DNA of 6,395 nucleotides from Candidatus Dormiibacterota bacterium (lineage in GTDB: Bacteria; Chloroflexota; Dormibacteria; Dormibacterales; Dormibacteraceae). Location of the stretch: the NCBI GenBank assembly GCA_003151665.1, contig PLYD01000068.1:1-6395 (forward strand), in the 5' to 3' direction. The notes under the pieces are model-generated. The model ran no database searches and was not told where the DNA came from. It was given only the letters and a program-made list of their open reading frames with translations. Positions 1 to 6,110 of this stretch are shown here, one piece after another. Position numbers and translations under genes: made by a program. Position 1 is the first letter of the stretch; each line of letters starts with the position of its first letter.

Positions 1-18
1 TGTGTTTTTCAGGGGCAT
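1..18 (-). CDS. Possible first six codons of a further downstream gene (partial)
   Basis: An ATG at 18-16 on the minus strand opens a frame reading MPLKNT before the window ends. It sits four bases after the stop codon of the PHP gene. A purine-rich GGAAGG lies about nine bases upstream and overlaps the end of the PHP gene, as a Shine-Dalgarno site would in a tight operon. Six codons are too few to recognise a product. It could equally be chance. Confidence 0.3.
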
Positions 19-22
19 GTAG

Positions 23-724
23 CTAAGCCTTCCCGCGCATCCGTTCAATCGGCAATTCGACTAAGGCGCGCCATTGTTGGCGTAGCGCTATTCCTATTGG
101 GACCCTGTGACGTACCCCTGCCACCGGCTTGGTCGTGCGCTCCATCACTGCGGTGCGGAAGTCGCCATCGAACTCTGTCATTGCGCGGGCCATGTCGGCC
201 GGGCCAAAGTGGCAGTCGCTCGCGCCGATGGGTGCGCCCAGGCGTTGGCGATTCGCTTCCCAGAATTCATGCAGCACCTTCCTGCGCATCGCGCCGATCG
301 GCACTGTCGACAGCATCTCGATGGCGTCCACGCTTTGCTTTTCGATCAACCGCCTGAGCATGCCTGGTTGGATCGAACCGAAGTACACCGGCATGAAGGG
401 GTGCGGCACCATGACCAGCCCGCCCTGTGCGTGAATCGCTGCGACAGTGTCCTCGAGCGACATGCCGCGCTTGATTGGCTTTTCCAGGAACCACCCCACG
501 ATGTGGGTCTGCGCCGGCCACGCCGTGGTCACCTCCTGGCCCGCAACCACCGTCAAACCCGCCGCCTCGCCTCGTGCTTGCGTTTCCATGACCGACGCCA
601 TGGTGTCGTGATCGGTCACTGCAATGAGATCGACTCCAGCTTTCACGGCGGCATCGACCAGCTCGGCCGGCGTGACCATGCCGTCCGAGGCTGTCGTGTG
701 GCAGTGAGGATCAGCCCGCGCCAA
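23..724 (-). CDS. PHP-domain metal-dependent phosphoesterase
   Basis: The 233-residue product has the layout of a PHP (polymerase and histidinol phosphatase) domain, a distorted barrel that hydrolyses phosphoesters with a cluster of two or three metal ions. Visible ligand motifs are HCHTTASDG at residues 7-15 (H7, H9, D14), TDHDT at 37-41 (D38, H39), GQE ending at E64, TH at H74, PHP at H108 and SDCH at 169-172 (D170, H172). The full predicted metal set is therefore present, so the protein should be active. It is probably cytoplasmic, with no signal peptide or membrane segment. The family includes nucleotide and nucleoside 3',5'-bisphosphate phosphatases and RNase AM-like enzymes; sequence alone does not fix the substrate. 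The start is TTG at 724: the conserved HxH motif begins six residues later and an in-frame stop lies two codons upstream. GAGG at 733-736 gives a Shine-Dalgarno site eight bases away. The gap to the ftsY stop is three bases, implying co-translation. At 233 residues it is somewhat shorter than well-studied family members of about 280-290. Confidence 0.9.
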   Translation of the reverse strand: MARADPHCHTTASDGMVTPAELVDAAVKAGVDLIAVTDHDTMASVMETQARGEAAGLTVVAGQEVTTAWPAQTHIVGWFLEKPIKRGMSLEDTVAAIHAQGGLVMVPHPFMPVYFGSIQPGMLRRLIEKQSVDAIEMLSTVPIGAMRRKVLHEFWEANRQRLGAPIGASDCHFGPADMARAMTEFDGDFRTAVMERTTKPVAGVRHRVPIGIALRQQWRALVELPIERMRGKA

Positions 725-727
725 CTC

Positions 728-1495
728 TCAAGCCTCGAACAGCGCGCGCAAAAAGGCTTCCGGGTCGAAAGGGGCGATGTCGTCGATCCCCTCCCCCACT
801 CCAACCAGCTTGACCGGCACGTCAAGCTCTGCCTCGATCGCGATCAGCGCGCCACCCTTCGCGCTGCTGTCGAGCTTCGTCACCACCAGCCCGGTCATCG
901 GGATCGCCTGGTTGAAAGCGCGCGCCTGGACAAGGCTCGTCAGCCCAGCCGTCGCATCCAGCACCAGCAGCGATTCAAACGGTTGGTCGCCGAGTGCTTT
1001 GGCCGCGACTCGCCCGACTTTGGCCAACTCTTCGATCAGATTTCGCTGTGTCTGCATACGCCCCGCGGTGTCGACGAGCACGACGTCGCTGCCACGCCCA
1101 CGCGCTGCCTGCAGTCCGTCGAAGACCACCGATGCCGGGTCGGCGCCCGACTTGCCCCCAAAGCTCTCGACACCCGCACGCTCCGCCCACGCCACCATCT
1201 GCTCGATCGCGGCGGCCCTGTACGTGTCGGCGGCCACCACCAGCGGCTTGTGGCCTTGCCCATTCATTCGGTGGGCGAGCTTGCCGATCGTCGTCGTTTT
1301 GCCCGCACCGTTCACCCCGTAGAGCAGCACGCATGCAGGCCGCGCACGCAGGTCGAGATCCCGCGGCCTGGATGACATCATCGGGATGGCTGTCGCCACC
1401 AGCGCCTCAATCGCTTCCTCGGGCGTACGCGGCGCTCGCTTCTTTACGCCGGCAGTGAGGCGGGCGGCCATCGCGGGGCCGAGGTCCGCTGACAC
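728..1495 (-). CDS. ftsY: Signal recognition particle receptor FtsY (NG domain)
   Basis: This SRP-family GTPase docks ribosome-SRP complexes at the inner membrane for co-translational insertion of membrane proteins. Counting from the GTG at 1495, the G domain shows the P-loop GVNGAGKT at 60-67, DTYRAAA at 90-96, DTAGR at 142-146, TKLD at 206-209 and the closing GVGEGIDDIAPFDPEAF from 232, which separates FtsY from the related Ffh; there is no Met-rich M domain. The GTG start is provisional. It falls inside the second N-domain helix (LLVSADLG), and recognisable N-domain sequence continues upstream in frame to the smc stop at 1619 with no ATG, GTG or TTG. The real protein is probably up to about 41 residues longer (see 1496-1618). 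There is no acidic A domain, so membrane contact would depend on the N-terminal helix. The usual TGQN after the DAT motif reads AGLTS here. The stop is TGA at 730-728, three bases before the PHP start. Confidence 0.93.
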   Translation of the reverse strand: MSADLGPAMAARLTAGVKKRAPRTPEEAIEALVATAIPMMSSRPRDLDLRARPACVLLYGVNGAGKTTTIGKLAHRMNGQGHKPLVVAADTYRAAAIEQMVAWAERAGVESFGGKSGADPASVVFDGLQAARGRGSDVVLVDTAGRMQTQRNLIEELAKVGRVAAKALGDQPFESLLVLDATAGLTSLVQARAFNQAIPMTGLVVTKLDSSAKGGALIAIEAELDVPVKLVGVGEGIDDIAPFDPEAFLRALFEA

Positions 1496-1618
1496 GAGCA
1501 GCTCTTCCAGCTCCTCGTAGTAGCTCGGCGCCAGCGGCGGGCTGAGAGCGCGAAGGCCGGCCGCGAGCGCGGTGCGTGTGCGTCCGGTGACCCGGCTCCA
1601 GACGCTCGCGCGGGTTCC
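1496..1618 (-). other. Uncalled N-terminal coding of ftsY between the smc stop and the GTG
   Basis: The 41 codons from just after the smc TAG to the GTG at 1495 are in the ftsY frame and stop-free. They read as an FtsY N domain: a first amphipathic helix (VWSRVTGRTRTALAAGL), a short Pro-containing linker, then YYEELEELL running into VSADLG. This matches the family pattern of helix N1 followed by a LEE-LL-ADVG helix N2. No ATG, GTG or TTG occurs in frame; CTG codons lie at 1534, 1510 and 1501, and GTC codons at 1603 and 1591. The segment is therefore probably translated, but how it is initiated is not evident. Confidence 0.75.
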
Positions 1619-4600
1619 CTAGCCCGCCTGGGCGGTGCTGGCGCTTCGAACGGCCGGCTTACGGATGTCCTCGAGCCGCACCGACACCAGGTGAGACGAA
1701 CCACTTTCGTCAAGGTGAATGCCGTAGAGGCTCGAGGCGTGCGACATCGTGACGTGGTTGTGTGTGATCACCAGGAACTGACGCTGCAATCCGAGCTGCT
1801 CGAGCATCTCACCAAACCGGCCGACGTTTGCATCGTCGAGGGCTGCGTCCACCTCGTCGAGAATCGTGAAGGGGCTCGGGTTGACCTCATCGAGCGCGAG
1901 CACCAGCGCGAGCGCGGCGAGCGACCGCTCACCAGACGAGAGAAGCGTCACATTCTGCAGCCGCTTGCGGGCAGGCTGCACGAGAATTTCGACTCCCGAC
2001 CGCGGACCGTCATCCCCATCGGCATGCTTCAGGGTCGCGCGGCCGCCTGGGGCGAGCTGCGAGAAATACTCGTGGAAGTTCGCGGCGACCGCGCCGAACA
2101 CCGCCTCGTATCGCGATTCCTCCTCCTCTCTCAACTTGGCGATGAGCTGCTCGAGATCCGCACGGGCCGCGGCGATGTCGTCGAGCTGCGTGCGCAGCGT
2201 CTCGAAGCGCTCCTCCAGCTCGCGGCACTCCGCATCCGCCAGCGCGTTGGTGGGACCAATCTCCTCGAGCCTGCGCTCGAGCGCGCGCATCTCTCGCTCG
2301 CGTGCCTTGCCGCCCGGAACCTCTTCCGGCGCCACGCCGTCCGGCATCCGCGAGCGAATCTCGTCCATCCGCGCCAACAGAAGCTCCGCCTCGCGCGCCA
2401 GCAGCTCGAGGTTCCCCTCCAGCGTGCCGGTCTTGAGCCGGGCCTCCATGCGTGCCTCATCCAGCACGCCCAGGCGCCGGGCGCCCTCTTCCAGCTCAGC
2501 CTCTTCCTCCGGCGATTCGCCTTCGGCATCGACCAGCGCAGTCCTCGCAGCGTCGGCCGAAGTCTTCAGCCCTGGCAAGATCTCGAACGCCGCCGTCGCC
2601 AGGCCTTCGGCCTCCGCCAGCCGTCTCGCTCTCTGGTCGGCGGCCAACCGCAGGCCGGCGACGTCCTCCTCAACCGCACGAAGCTGGCGGCGCAGGTCCT
2701 CGACTCGATCGCGCCACCGAGCCCTATCGAGCTCCGCCTGATGCGACGCAGTCCTATGGGCGCCGAGCGCCTCGAGGTGGATCTCGAGCTCTCGTCCCAC
2801 CGATGCTGCCCGCTCCTCGGCTCCTATAGCGATCCGCTCGAGCCCTGGAAGCCGGTCCGCCTCCATCTTCTCCTCGGCTCGAGCAGCGTCCATCATCCGG
2901 ATCGACTCCTCCAGCTTCGTAGCTCCGGCAGCGCGGGCCCGCAGCTCTGCCAGCGCGGCCTCCGCGGCCTTGAGTCGGTGACCGGCGGCTTCGCCCTCCA
3001 GCATCCTGGGCTCGAGCTCCGATATGCGCCCTTTCAGGCGTGAGCGGCGGGCATCGATCTCGACGCGAGGGTCGGAGCCGGCGCGAACCAGCCCGTCCTC
3101 TCGATAGACGCCGGACAGCGTCACGTCTCTACCGACGACCACATGCCCCAGAAGTCGCTGAGCCAGGAGCTCGTACCCCTTTCGGACCATGACCTGATCC
3201 ATGAGCGAGCCAGGCTCGGAAGCGCCGGCCGCCGACCCCGGGTACAGCACGGTCCGCTGGGGCTCGGATGGCGGCGCTGCAGCCCTCGCGGCGCTTGCGT
3301 CCGCAGCGACCAGCACGTCCACCAGGGGGCCCAGCGCTGCGGACAGGGCGGCCTCGTAGCCGTCAGCGGGTGTGATCACCTCGCCCAGGCGGACCAAGCC
3401 CGGAGCGCTGGCCGGGCGAAGAGCGTCAAGACCTTCCAGCTCGGAACGCAGACGCCCGACGGCGATCGCCGCGGCTTCTGCAGCGTCCGCTGCCTCCATC
3501 TCGATCGCCACCGCCGCCTCGGCGCCCGGGATCTGTTCAGCGGCAGCCGCCAGCGCGGTGTTCCGCGCCACCTGCTCCTCGAGGAACTCGCGCCTGGTGC
3601 GAAGGCCGGCCACCGATGAGGTCGCTGCGGTGGCGGCGCGTCGCGCGCCCTCGGCCTCGCGACGGGCTTGCTGCAGCACCGCCGGGTCGAGTGCGGCCGG
3701 CGGCGGAGGGGCCTCGGGCACCGCCTCTAGGGCGGCCCTGGCCTGCTCGAACTCCTGGGCCAGCTGGGTTTGGAGGGCTGCCGTGGCCGCCGACTTGGTC
3801 TGGTTGCTTGCGTCTTCGTGTCGCATCGCTTCGGCGAGGGCGCGCTGCCCGTTGGCGCGTTCCTCGGCGAGCTGGAGGGCGTGCTCCGCGGCCGCCAGCT
3901 CGAGCCCGAGCTTTCCCAGCTTTCGCTGCCTTCCGAGGCGCCGGTCCTGGGCCGCTTGAACCTCAGCCCGCGCGGTCTGGAACTCGTCCTCTGCCGCCTT
4001 GGCCAGCTCGCGCGCCTCTGCCAGCTTTCGCTCCAGGGATTGCGCCTGGCCGGTGGCGCGGCGATGCGCATCACGGGCCTCGCGCCATTCCTCCCACACG
4101 ATGCTGCCTCGGAGCAGGTCGAGCCTCGCCGCCGCCTCGGCTCCCTCGCGGGCCGCCGCCGCCTGTGCCTGGACGATCTCGAGGCGCGGTTCGATCTCCG
4201 ACCTGAGATCCTCGAGCCGTAGCAAGTTCTGGGCAAGCTCGGTCAGCCTTTGGCCCGCTTCCTGCCGCCGCTGCTTAACGCCGCGCACCTGCGCCGCCTC
4301 CTCCAGCAACTGGCGGCGCTCGGCGGGCGAGCACACGACGATGTTCTCGATGTCGTGCTGGTCGATGATCGCGTACGAGTCGAGAGTGAGGCCGGTCGAC
4401 GATAGAAGGTGGATCAGATCGCGGCGGCGCACGCGGCTGCCGTTGAGGAAGTAGTCGCTCTCACCATCGCGCTCGACGCGGCGCTTGATCGCAACCTCGT
4501 GGTAGTCGACGGGCAGGCGGCCGGCAGTGTTGTCGAAGACGAGCGTCACCTCGGCGAAGGACGACCTTGAGCGCCTTTCGCCACCGACGTAGATGACCTC

Positions 4601-4786
4601 CTCCATCTTCTTGCCTCGGAGGTCGCGGGCGGTGCCTGCGCCGAGCACCCACTTCACGGCGTCGACGATGTTCGTCTTGCCGGAGCCGTTGGGCCCGACG
4701 ATCGCGGTCACGCCGCCCTCGAACCGGATCTCGGTCGGCCGCGCGAAGGTCTTGAAACCCAGCAGGTGCAAAGAGCGGAGGAACAA
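1619..4786 (-). CDS. smc: Chromosome segregation protein Smc
   Basis: Smc is the ATPase of bacterial condensin. It works as a dimer with ScpA and ScpB to organise and segregate the chromosome. In this 1055-residue protein the N-terminal head carries the Walker A motif GPNGSGKT at 31-38 and a Q-loop at Q143 (IIDQHDIENI), followed by ERRQLLEEAA. The first coiled-coil arm spans roughly 171-455, the hinge about 460-572 (including GYEAALSAALG), and the returning arm about 575-870. The C-terminal head has the signature LSSGER at 949-954, Walker B FTILDE at 973-978, D-loop ALDDAN and ITHN at 1007-1010. The TTG start at 4786 is the only choice that keeps the conserved FLRSLHLLGFKTF start; an in-frame stop lies six codons upstream. 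No Shine-Dalgarno site precedes it. The protein is about 100 residues shorter than typical Smc, mostly in the arms. A Pro-rich stretch (PEAPPPPAALDP, about 357-368) interrupts the first arm. The first Gly of the usual LSGGE signature is Ser. Confidence 0.97.
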   Translation of the reverse strand: MFLRSLHLLGFKTFARPTEIRFEGGVTAIVGPNGSGKTNIVDAVKWVLGAGTARDLRGKKMEEVIYVGGERRSRSSFAEVTLVFDNTAGRLPVDYHEVAIKRRVERDGESDYFLNGSRVRRRDLIHLLSSTGLTLDSYAIIDQHDIENIVVCSPAERRQLLEEAAQVRGVKQRRQEAGQRLTELAQNLLRLEDLRSEIEPRLEIVQAQAAAAREGAEAAARLDLLRGSIVWEEWREARDAHRRATGQAQSLERKLAEARELAKAAEDEFQTARAEVQAAQDRRLGRQRKLGKLGLELAAAEHALQLAEERANGQRALAEAMRHEDASNQTKSAATAALQTQLAQEFEQARAALEAVPEAPPPPAALDPAVLQQARREAEGARRAATAATSSVAGLRTRREFLEEQVARNTALAAAAEQIPGAEAAVAIEMEAADAAEAAAIAVGRLRSELEGLDALRPASAPGLVRLGEVITPADGYEAALSAALGPLVDVLVAADASAARAAAPPSEPQRTVLYPGSAAGASEPGSLMDQVMVRKGYELLAQRLLGHVVVGRDVTLSGVYREDGLVRAGSDPRVEIDARRSRLKGRISELEPRMLEGEAAGHRLKAAEAALAELRARAAGATKLEESIRMMDAARAEEKMEADRLPGLERIAIGAEERAASVGRELEIHLEALGAHRTASHQAELDRARWRDRVEDLRRQLRAVEEDVAGLRLAADQRARRLAEAEGLATAAFEILPGLKTSADAARTALVDAEGESPEEEAELEEGARRLGVLDEARMEARLKTGTLEGNLELLAREAELLLARMDEIRSRMPDGVAPEEVPGGKAREREMRALERRLEEIGPTNALADAECRELEERFETLRTQLDDIAAARADLEQLIAKLREEEESRYEAVFGAVAANFHEYFSQLAPGGRATLKHADGDDGPRSGVEILVQPARKRLQNVTLLSSGERSLAALALVLALDEVNPSPFTILDEVDAALDDANVGRFGEMLEQLGLQRQFLVITHNHVTMSHASSLYGIHLDESGSSHLVSVRLEDIRKPAVRSASTAQAG

Positions 4787-4857
4787 GTTCGGTTTAGGGT
4801 ATCAGAGGGGGCAGATTTAGGGGTCGACCCGCGGTGGCATACAACCTGTGGATATCT
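4787..4857 (-). promoter_or_regulatory. rnc-smc intergenic region with possible smc promoter
   Basis: These 71 bases separate rnc from smc in a cluster whose other junctions are mostly tighter. On the minus strand a TACCCT hexamer (4801-4796) fits the relaxed -10 pattern TANNNT and ends nine bases before the smc TTG, a spacing that would suit a leaderless transcript. That would agree with the missing Shine-Dalgarno site. No clear -35 element is visible. The region also contains a perfect palindrome at 4821-4830 and a direct repeat of TTTAGGG at 4793-4799 and 4816-4822. The promoter assignment is inference. Confidence 0.25.
4821..4830. repeat. Perfect 10-bp palindrome GGGTCGACCC
   Basis: GGGTCGACCC equals its own reverse complement and lies in the gap between rnc and smc. 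It could be a protein-binding half-site pair. A palindrome of this length is expected by chance in several percent of gaps this size, so function is unproven. Confidence 0.35.
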
Positions 4858-5724
4858 TTATTCGATTGGCTCGCCGAACTGCCGGCTCCGCCTCGGCGCC
4901 GGGGGTGGCGGCTCGGGTGTCTCTGCCACCGGTTCGGAAACCGCTTGCGCTGCTTCGTCCGGCACCGCCTCAGGCTCCACGGCGGGAGGCTGCGAGGCAA
5001 CCCCACTCCCATCCGGTGGCGGCAACGCTGCGACGCGAGGAGTGCGTGGAGCACGCGGGGAGCGCGGGCGCGGGGTCTTCGCGGGCTTCGCGACGATCTT
5101 TGCGCTCGACGTGCCAGTCAGCTTTTCCAGGGCGATCCGCGCGGCCTCCTGCTCGGCCTCCTGCTTGGTCGGGCCGTGGCCGGTGCCCAGCGGCTCAGCG
5201 CCGGCAAAGACCACCGAGGTGTATTCACGATGGTTGCCGACCCGCGCGCCCTCGCTGTCATAGAAGGGCGTCTCACCGAATCGCTCCTGCGCCACCTGCT
5301 GCAAGCGGCCCTTGAAGTTTTCGTCTTGGGCCGGCGACGGGAGCGAGCGGTACCGGTTGAGGTAGTAGTGATAGGCCGCGTCGTAGCCCGCATCGAGGAA
5401 CACGGCACCAAGCACGGCTTCGAACATGTTCGCGAGCAGCGATTTCAAGTTGCGCCCGCCGCCCTTCGCGATGCCTTTGCCGAGATACAGGTAGGCGCCC
5501 ATGTCGAGCTGCTCGGCGAGCAGGGCCAGCGTGTTGGTGTTCACCATGGCCGAGCGCGTTTGCGTCAGCTCGCCCTCGCTCGCTCCGGGGTGGTGCTTGT
5601 AGAGGTACTCGGCGGTGATGAGTTGAAGGACCGCGTCACCGAGGTACTCGAGACGCTCGTTGTCCCGCGGCGAAAGATGAGGGCTCTCGTTGGCGAACGA
5701 GCTGTGGGTCACCGCCTCCAGCAA
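4858..5724 (-). CDS. rnc: Ribonuclease III
   Basis: This double-stranded-RNA endonuclease processes rRNA precursors and structured mRNAs and acts as a dimer in the cytoplasm. Counting from the TTG at 5724, the catalytic domain has the signature NERLEYLGDAV at 22-32, supplying E23, E26 and D30 of the metal site. The second acidic cluster reads ANMFEAVLGA at 98-107, giving E102 but Asn at 99 where the E. coli enzyme has Asp114. A dsRNA-binding domain spans about 132-203, ending GHGPTKQEAEQEAARIALEKL-like. It is followed by an unusual 85-residue Pro/Ala-rich tail (204-288), first basic (PRPRSPRAPRTPR), then acidic. The TTG is provisional and probably too far downstream: the conserved segment IGIHFRDPSLL lies upstream in frame with no ATG, GTG or TTG back to the stop at 5863-5865. 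An ATA overlapping the acpP stop, or a CTG at 5769, are alternatives. The stop is TAA. Confidence 0.94.
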   Translation of the reverse strand: MLEAVTHSSFANESPHLSPRDNERLEYLGDAVLQLITAEYLYKHHPGASEGELTQTRSAMVNTNTLALLAEQLDMGAYLYLGKGIAKGGGRNLKSLLANMFEAVLGAVFLDAGYDAAYHYYLNRYRSLPSPAQDENFKGRLQQVAQERFGETPFYDSEGARVGNHREYTSVVFAGAEPLGTGHGPTKQEAEQEAARIALEKLTGTSSAKIVAKPAKTPRPRSPRAPRTPRVAALPPPDGSGVASQPPAVEPEAVPDEAAQAVSEPVAETPEPPPPAPRRSRQFGEPIE

Positions 5725-5808
5725 AAGGCTGGGGTCGCGAAAATGGATGCCGATCTTCTGCTGGAGCAGCTGGAGGTTTGGAGCGGGAGGCGCCGAGGTC
5801 TGTGCTAT
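5725..5808 (-). other. Uncalled N-terminal coding of rnc
   Basis: These 28 codons run in frame into the rnc coding sequence and end in LLQQKIGIHFRDPSL, which matches the conserved first helix of RNase III (consensus like LGYxFxDPxLL) immediately before LLEAVTHSS. The segment begins with ATA at 5808-5806, which overlaps the acpP TAG as ATAG. An AGGAG lies 11 bases upstream of that ATA inside acpP. A CTG at 5769-5767 would give the usual short leader but has no Shine-Dalgarno site. The coding nature is well supported; the start codon is not. Confidence 0.75.
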
Positions 5809-6053
5809 GAGGCGGACTTCTCCTGGATGTACTCCCAGGCCTGGCCGACAGTCGTGATCTTCTCAGCGTCCTCGTCGGGGATCTCGAGGCCCGTGTTTTC
5901 CTCGAACGCGTAGATGAGCTCGACCAGGTCGAGCGAGTCCGCGTTCAGGTCCTCCTGGAATGACGCGTCCATCGTCACTTGCTCTGGCTCACAGCCAAGA
6001 CGCTCGACCACGATGTTCTTGAAGTCTTCGAAGCTTAGTTTCTGAGTTTCCAA
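5805..6053 (-). CDS. acpP: Acyl carrier protein
   Basis: AcpP carries growing acyl chains on a 4'-phosphopantetheine arm during type II fatty acid synthesis in the cytoplasm. The 82-residue acidic product has the expected size. The attachment motif DSLDLVEL starts at D39, so Ser40 is the predicted attachment residue. The surrounding helix II and the later IPDEDAEKI segment are typical. The start is TTG at 6053-6051, supported by GGAGG six bases upstream and by conservation beginning a few residues in; there is no nearby ATG. It follows fabD by 57 bases. fabG, often found between fabD and acpP, is absent there, and rnc rather than fabF follows. The TAG stop overlaps the possible rnc start. Confidence 0.97.
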   Translation of the reverse strand: METQKLSFEDFKNIVVERLGCEPEQVTMDASFQEDLNADSLDLVELIYAFEENTGLEIPDEDAEKITTVGQAWEYIQEKSAS

Positions 6054-6059
6054 ATCTCG

Positions 6060-6064
6060 CCTCC
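6060..6064 (-). promoter_or_regulatory. Ribosome binding site of acpP
   Basis: GGAGG on the minus strand, six bases before the TTG start of acpP. It is the strongest Shine-Dalgarno match at any start in the window and decides the TTG start. Confidence 0.85.
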
Positions 6065-6110
6065 GGTGCGCGTGGGCGGGTGCTTTGCTACTTTACCAGC
6101 CTTGCCTGAC

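Noticed and set aside
1..22. A terminator after the PHP gene
   Set aside because: The short T-run visible on the plus strand is not preceded by a GC-rich hairpin in the transcribed direction, and the sequence ends too soon.
107..1375. Long plus-strand open frame (422 codons) opposite the PHP and ftsY genes
   Set aside because: It lies wholly antisense to two genes with clear family motifs, shows no recognisable domain, and is rich in His/Arg/Gln as expected for the mirror of high-GC coding.
1691..3043. Long plus-strand open frame (450 codons) opposite smc
   Set aside because: It is antisense to the Smc coiled coil and head, and its Leu/Arg/Gln-rich composition is what the complement of Glu/Ala/Arg-rich helix codons gives. 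No motif supports a real protein.
4793..4822. TTTAGGG repeats resembling plant telomere repeats
   Set aside because: There are only two copies, 23 bp apart, in a bacterial intergenic gap; no telomere meaning is supported.
4834..5913. Plus-strand open frame (359 codons) opposite rnc and part of acpP
   Set aside because: It spans two unrelated genes and their junction on the other strand, with no motif or plausible start context.
6054..6110. A promoter between fabD and acpP (TAAAGT as -10 on the minus strand)
   Set aside because: The hexamer is a fair match, but I see no -35 at a suitable distance; the gap is fully explained by the acpP ribosome binding site.
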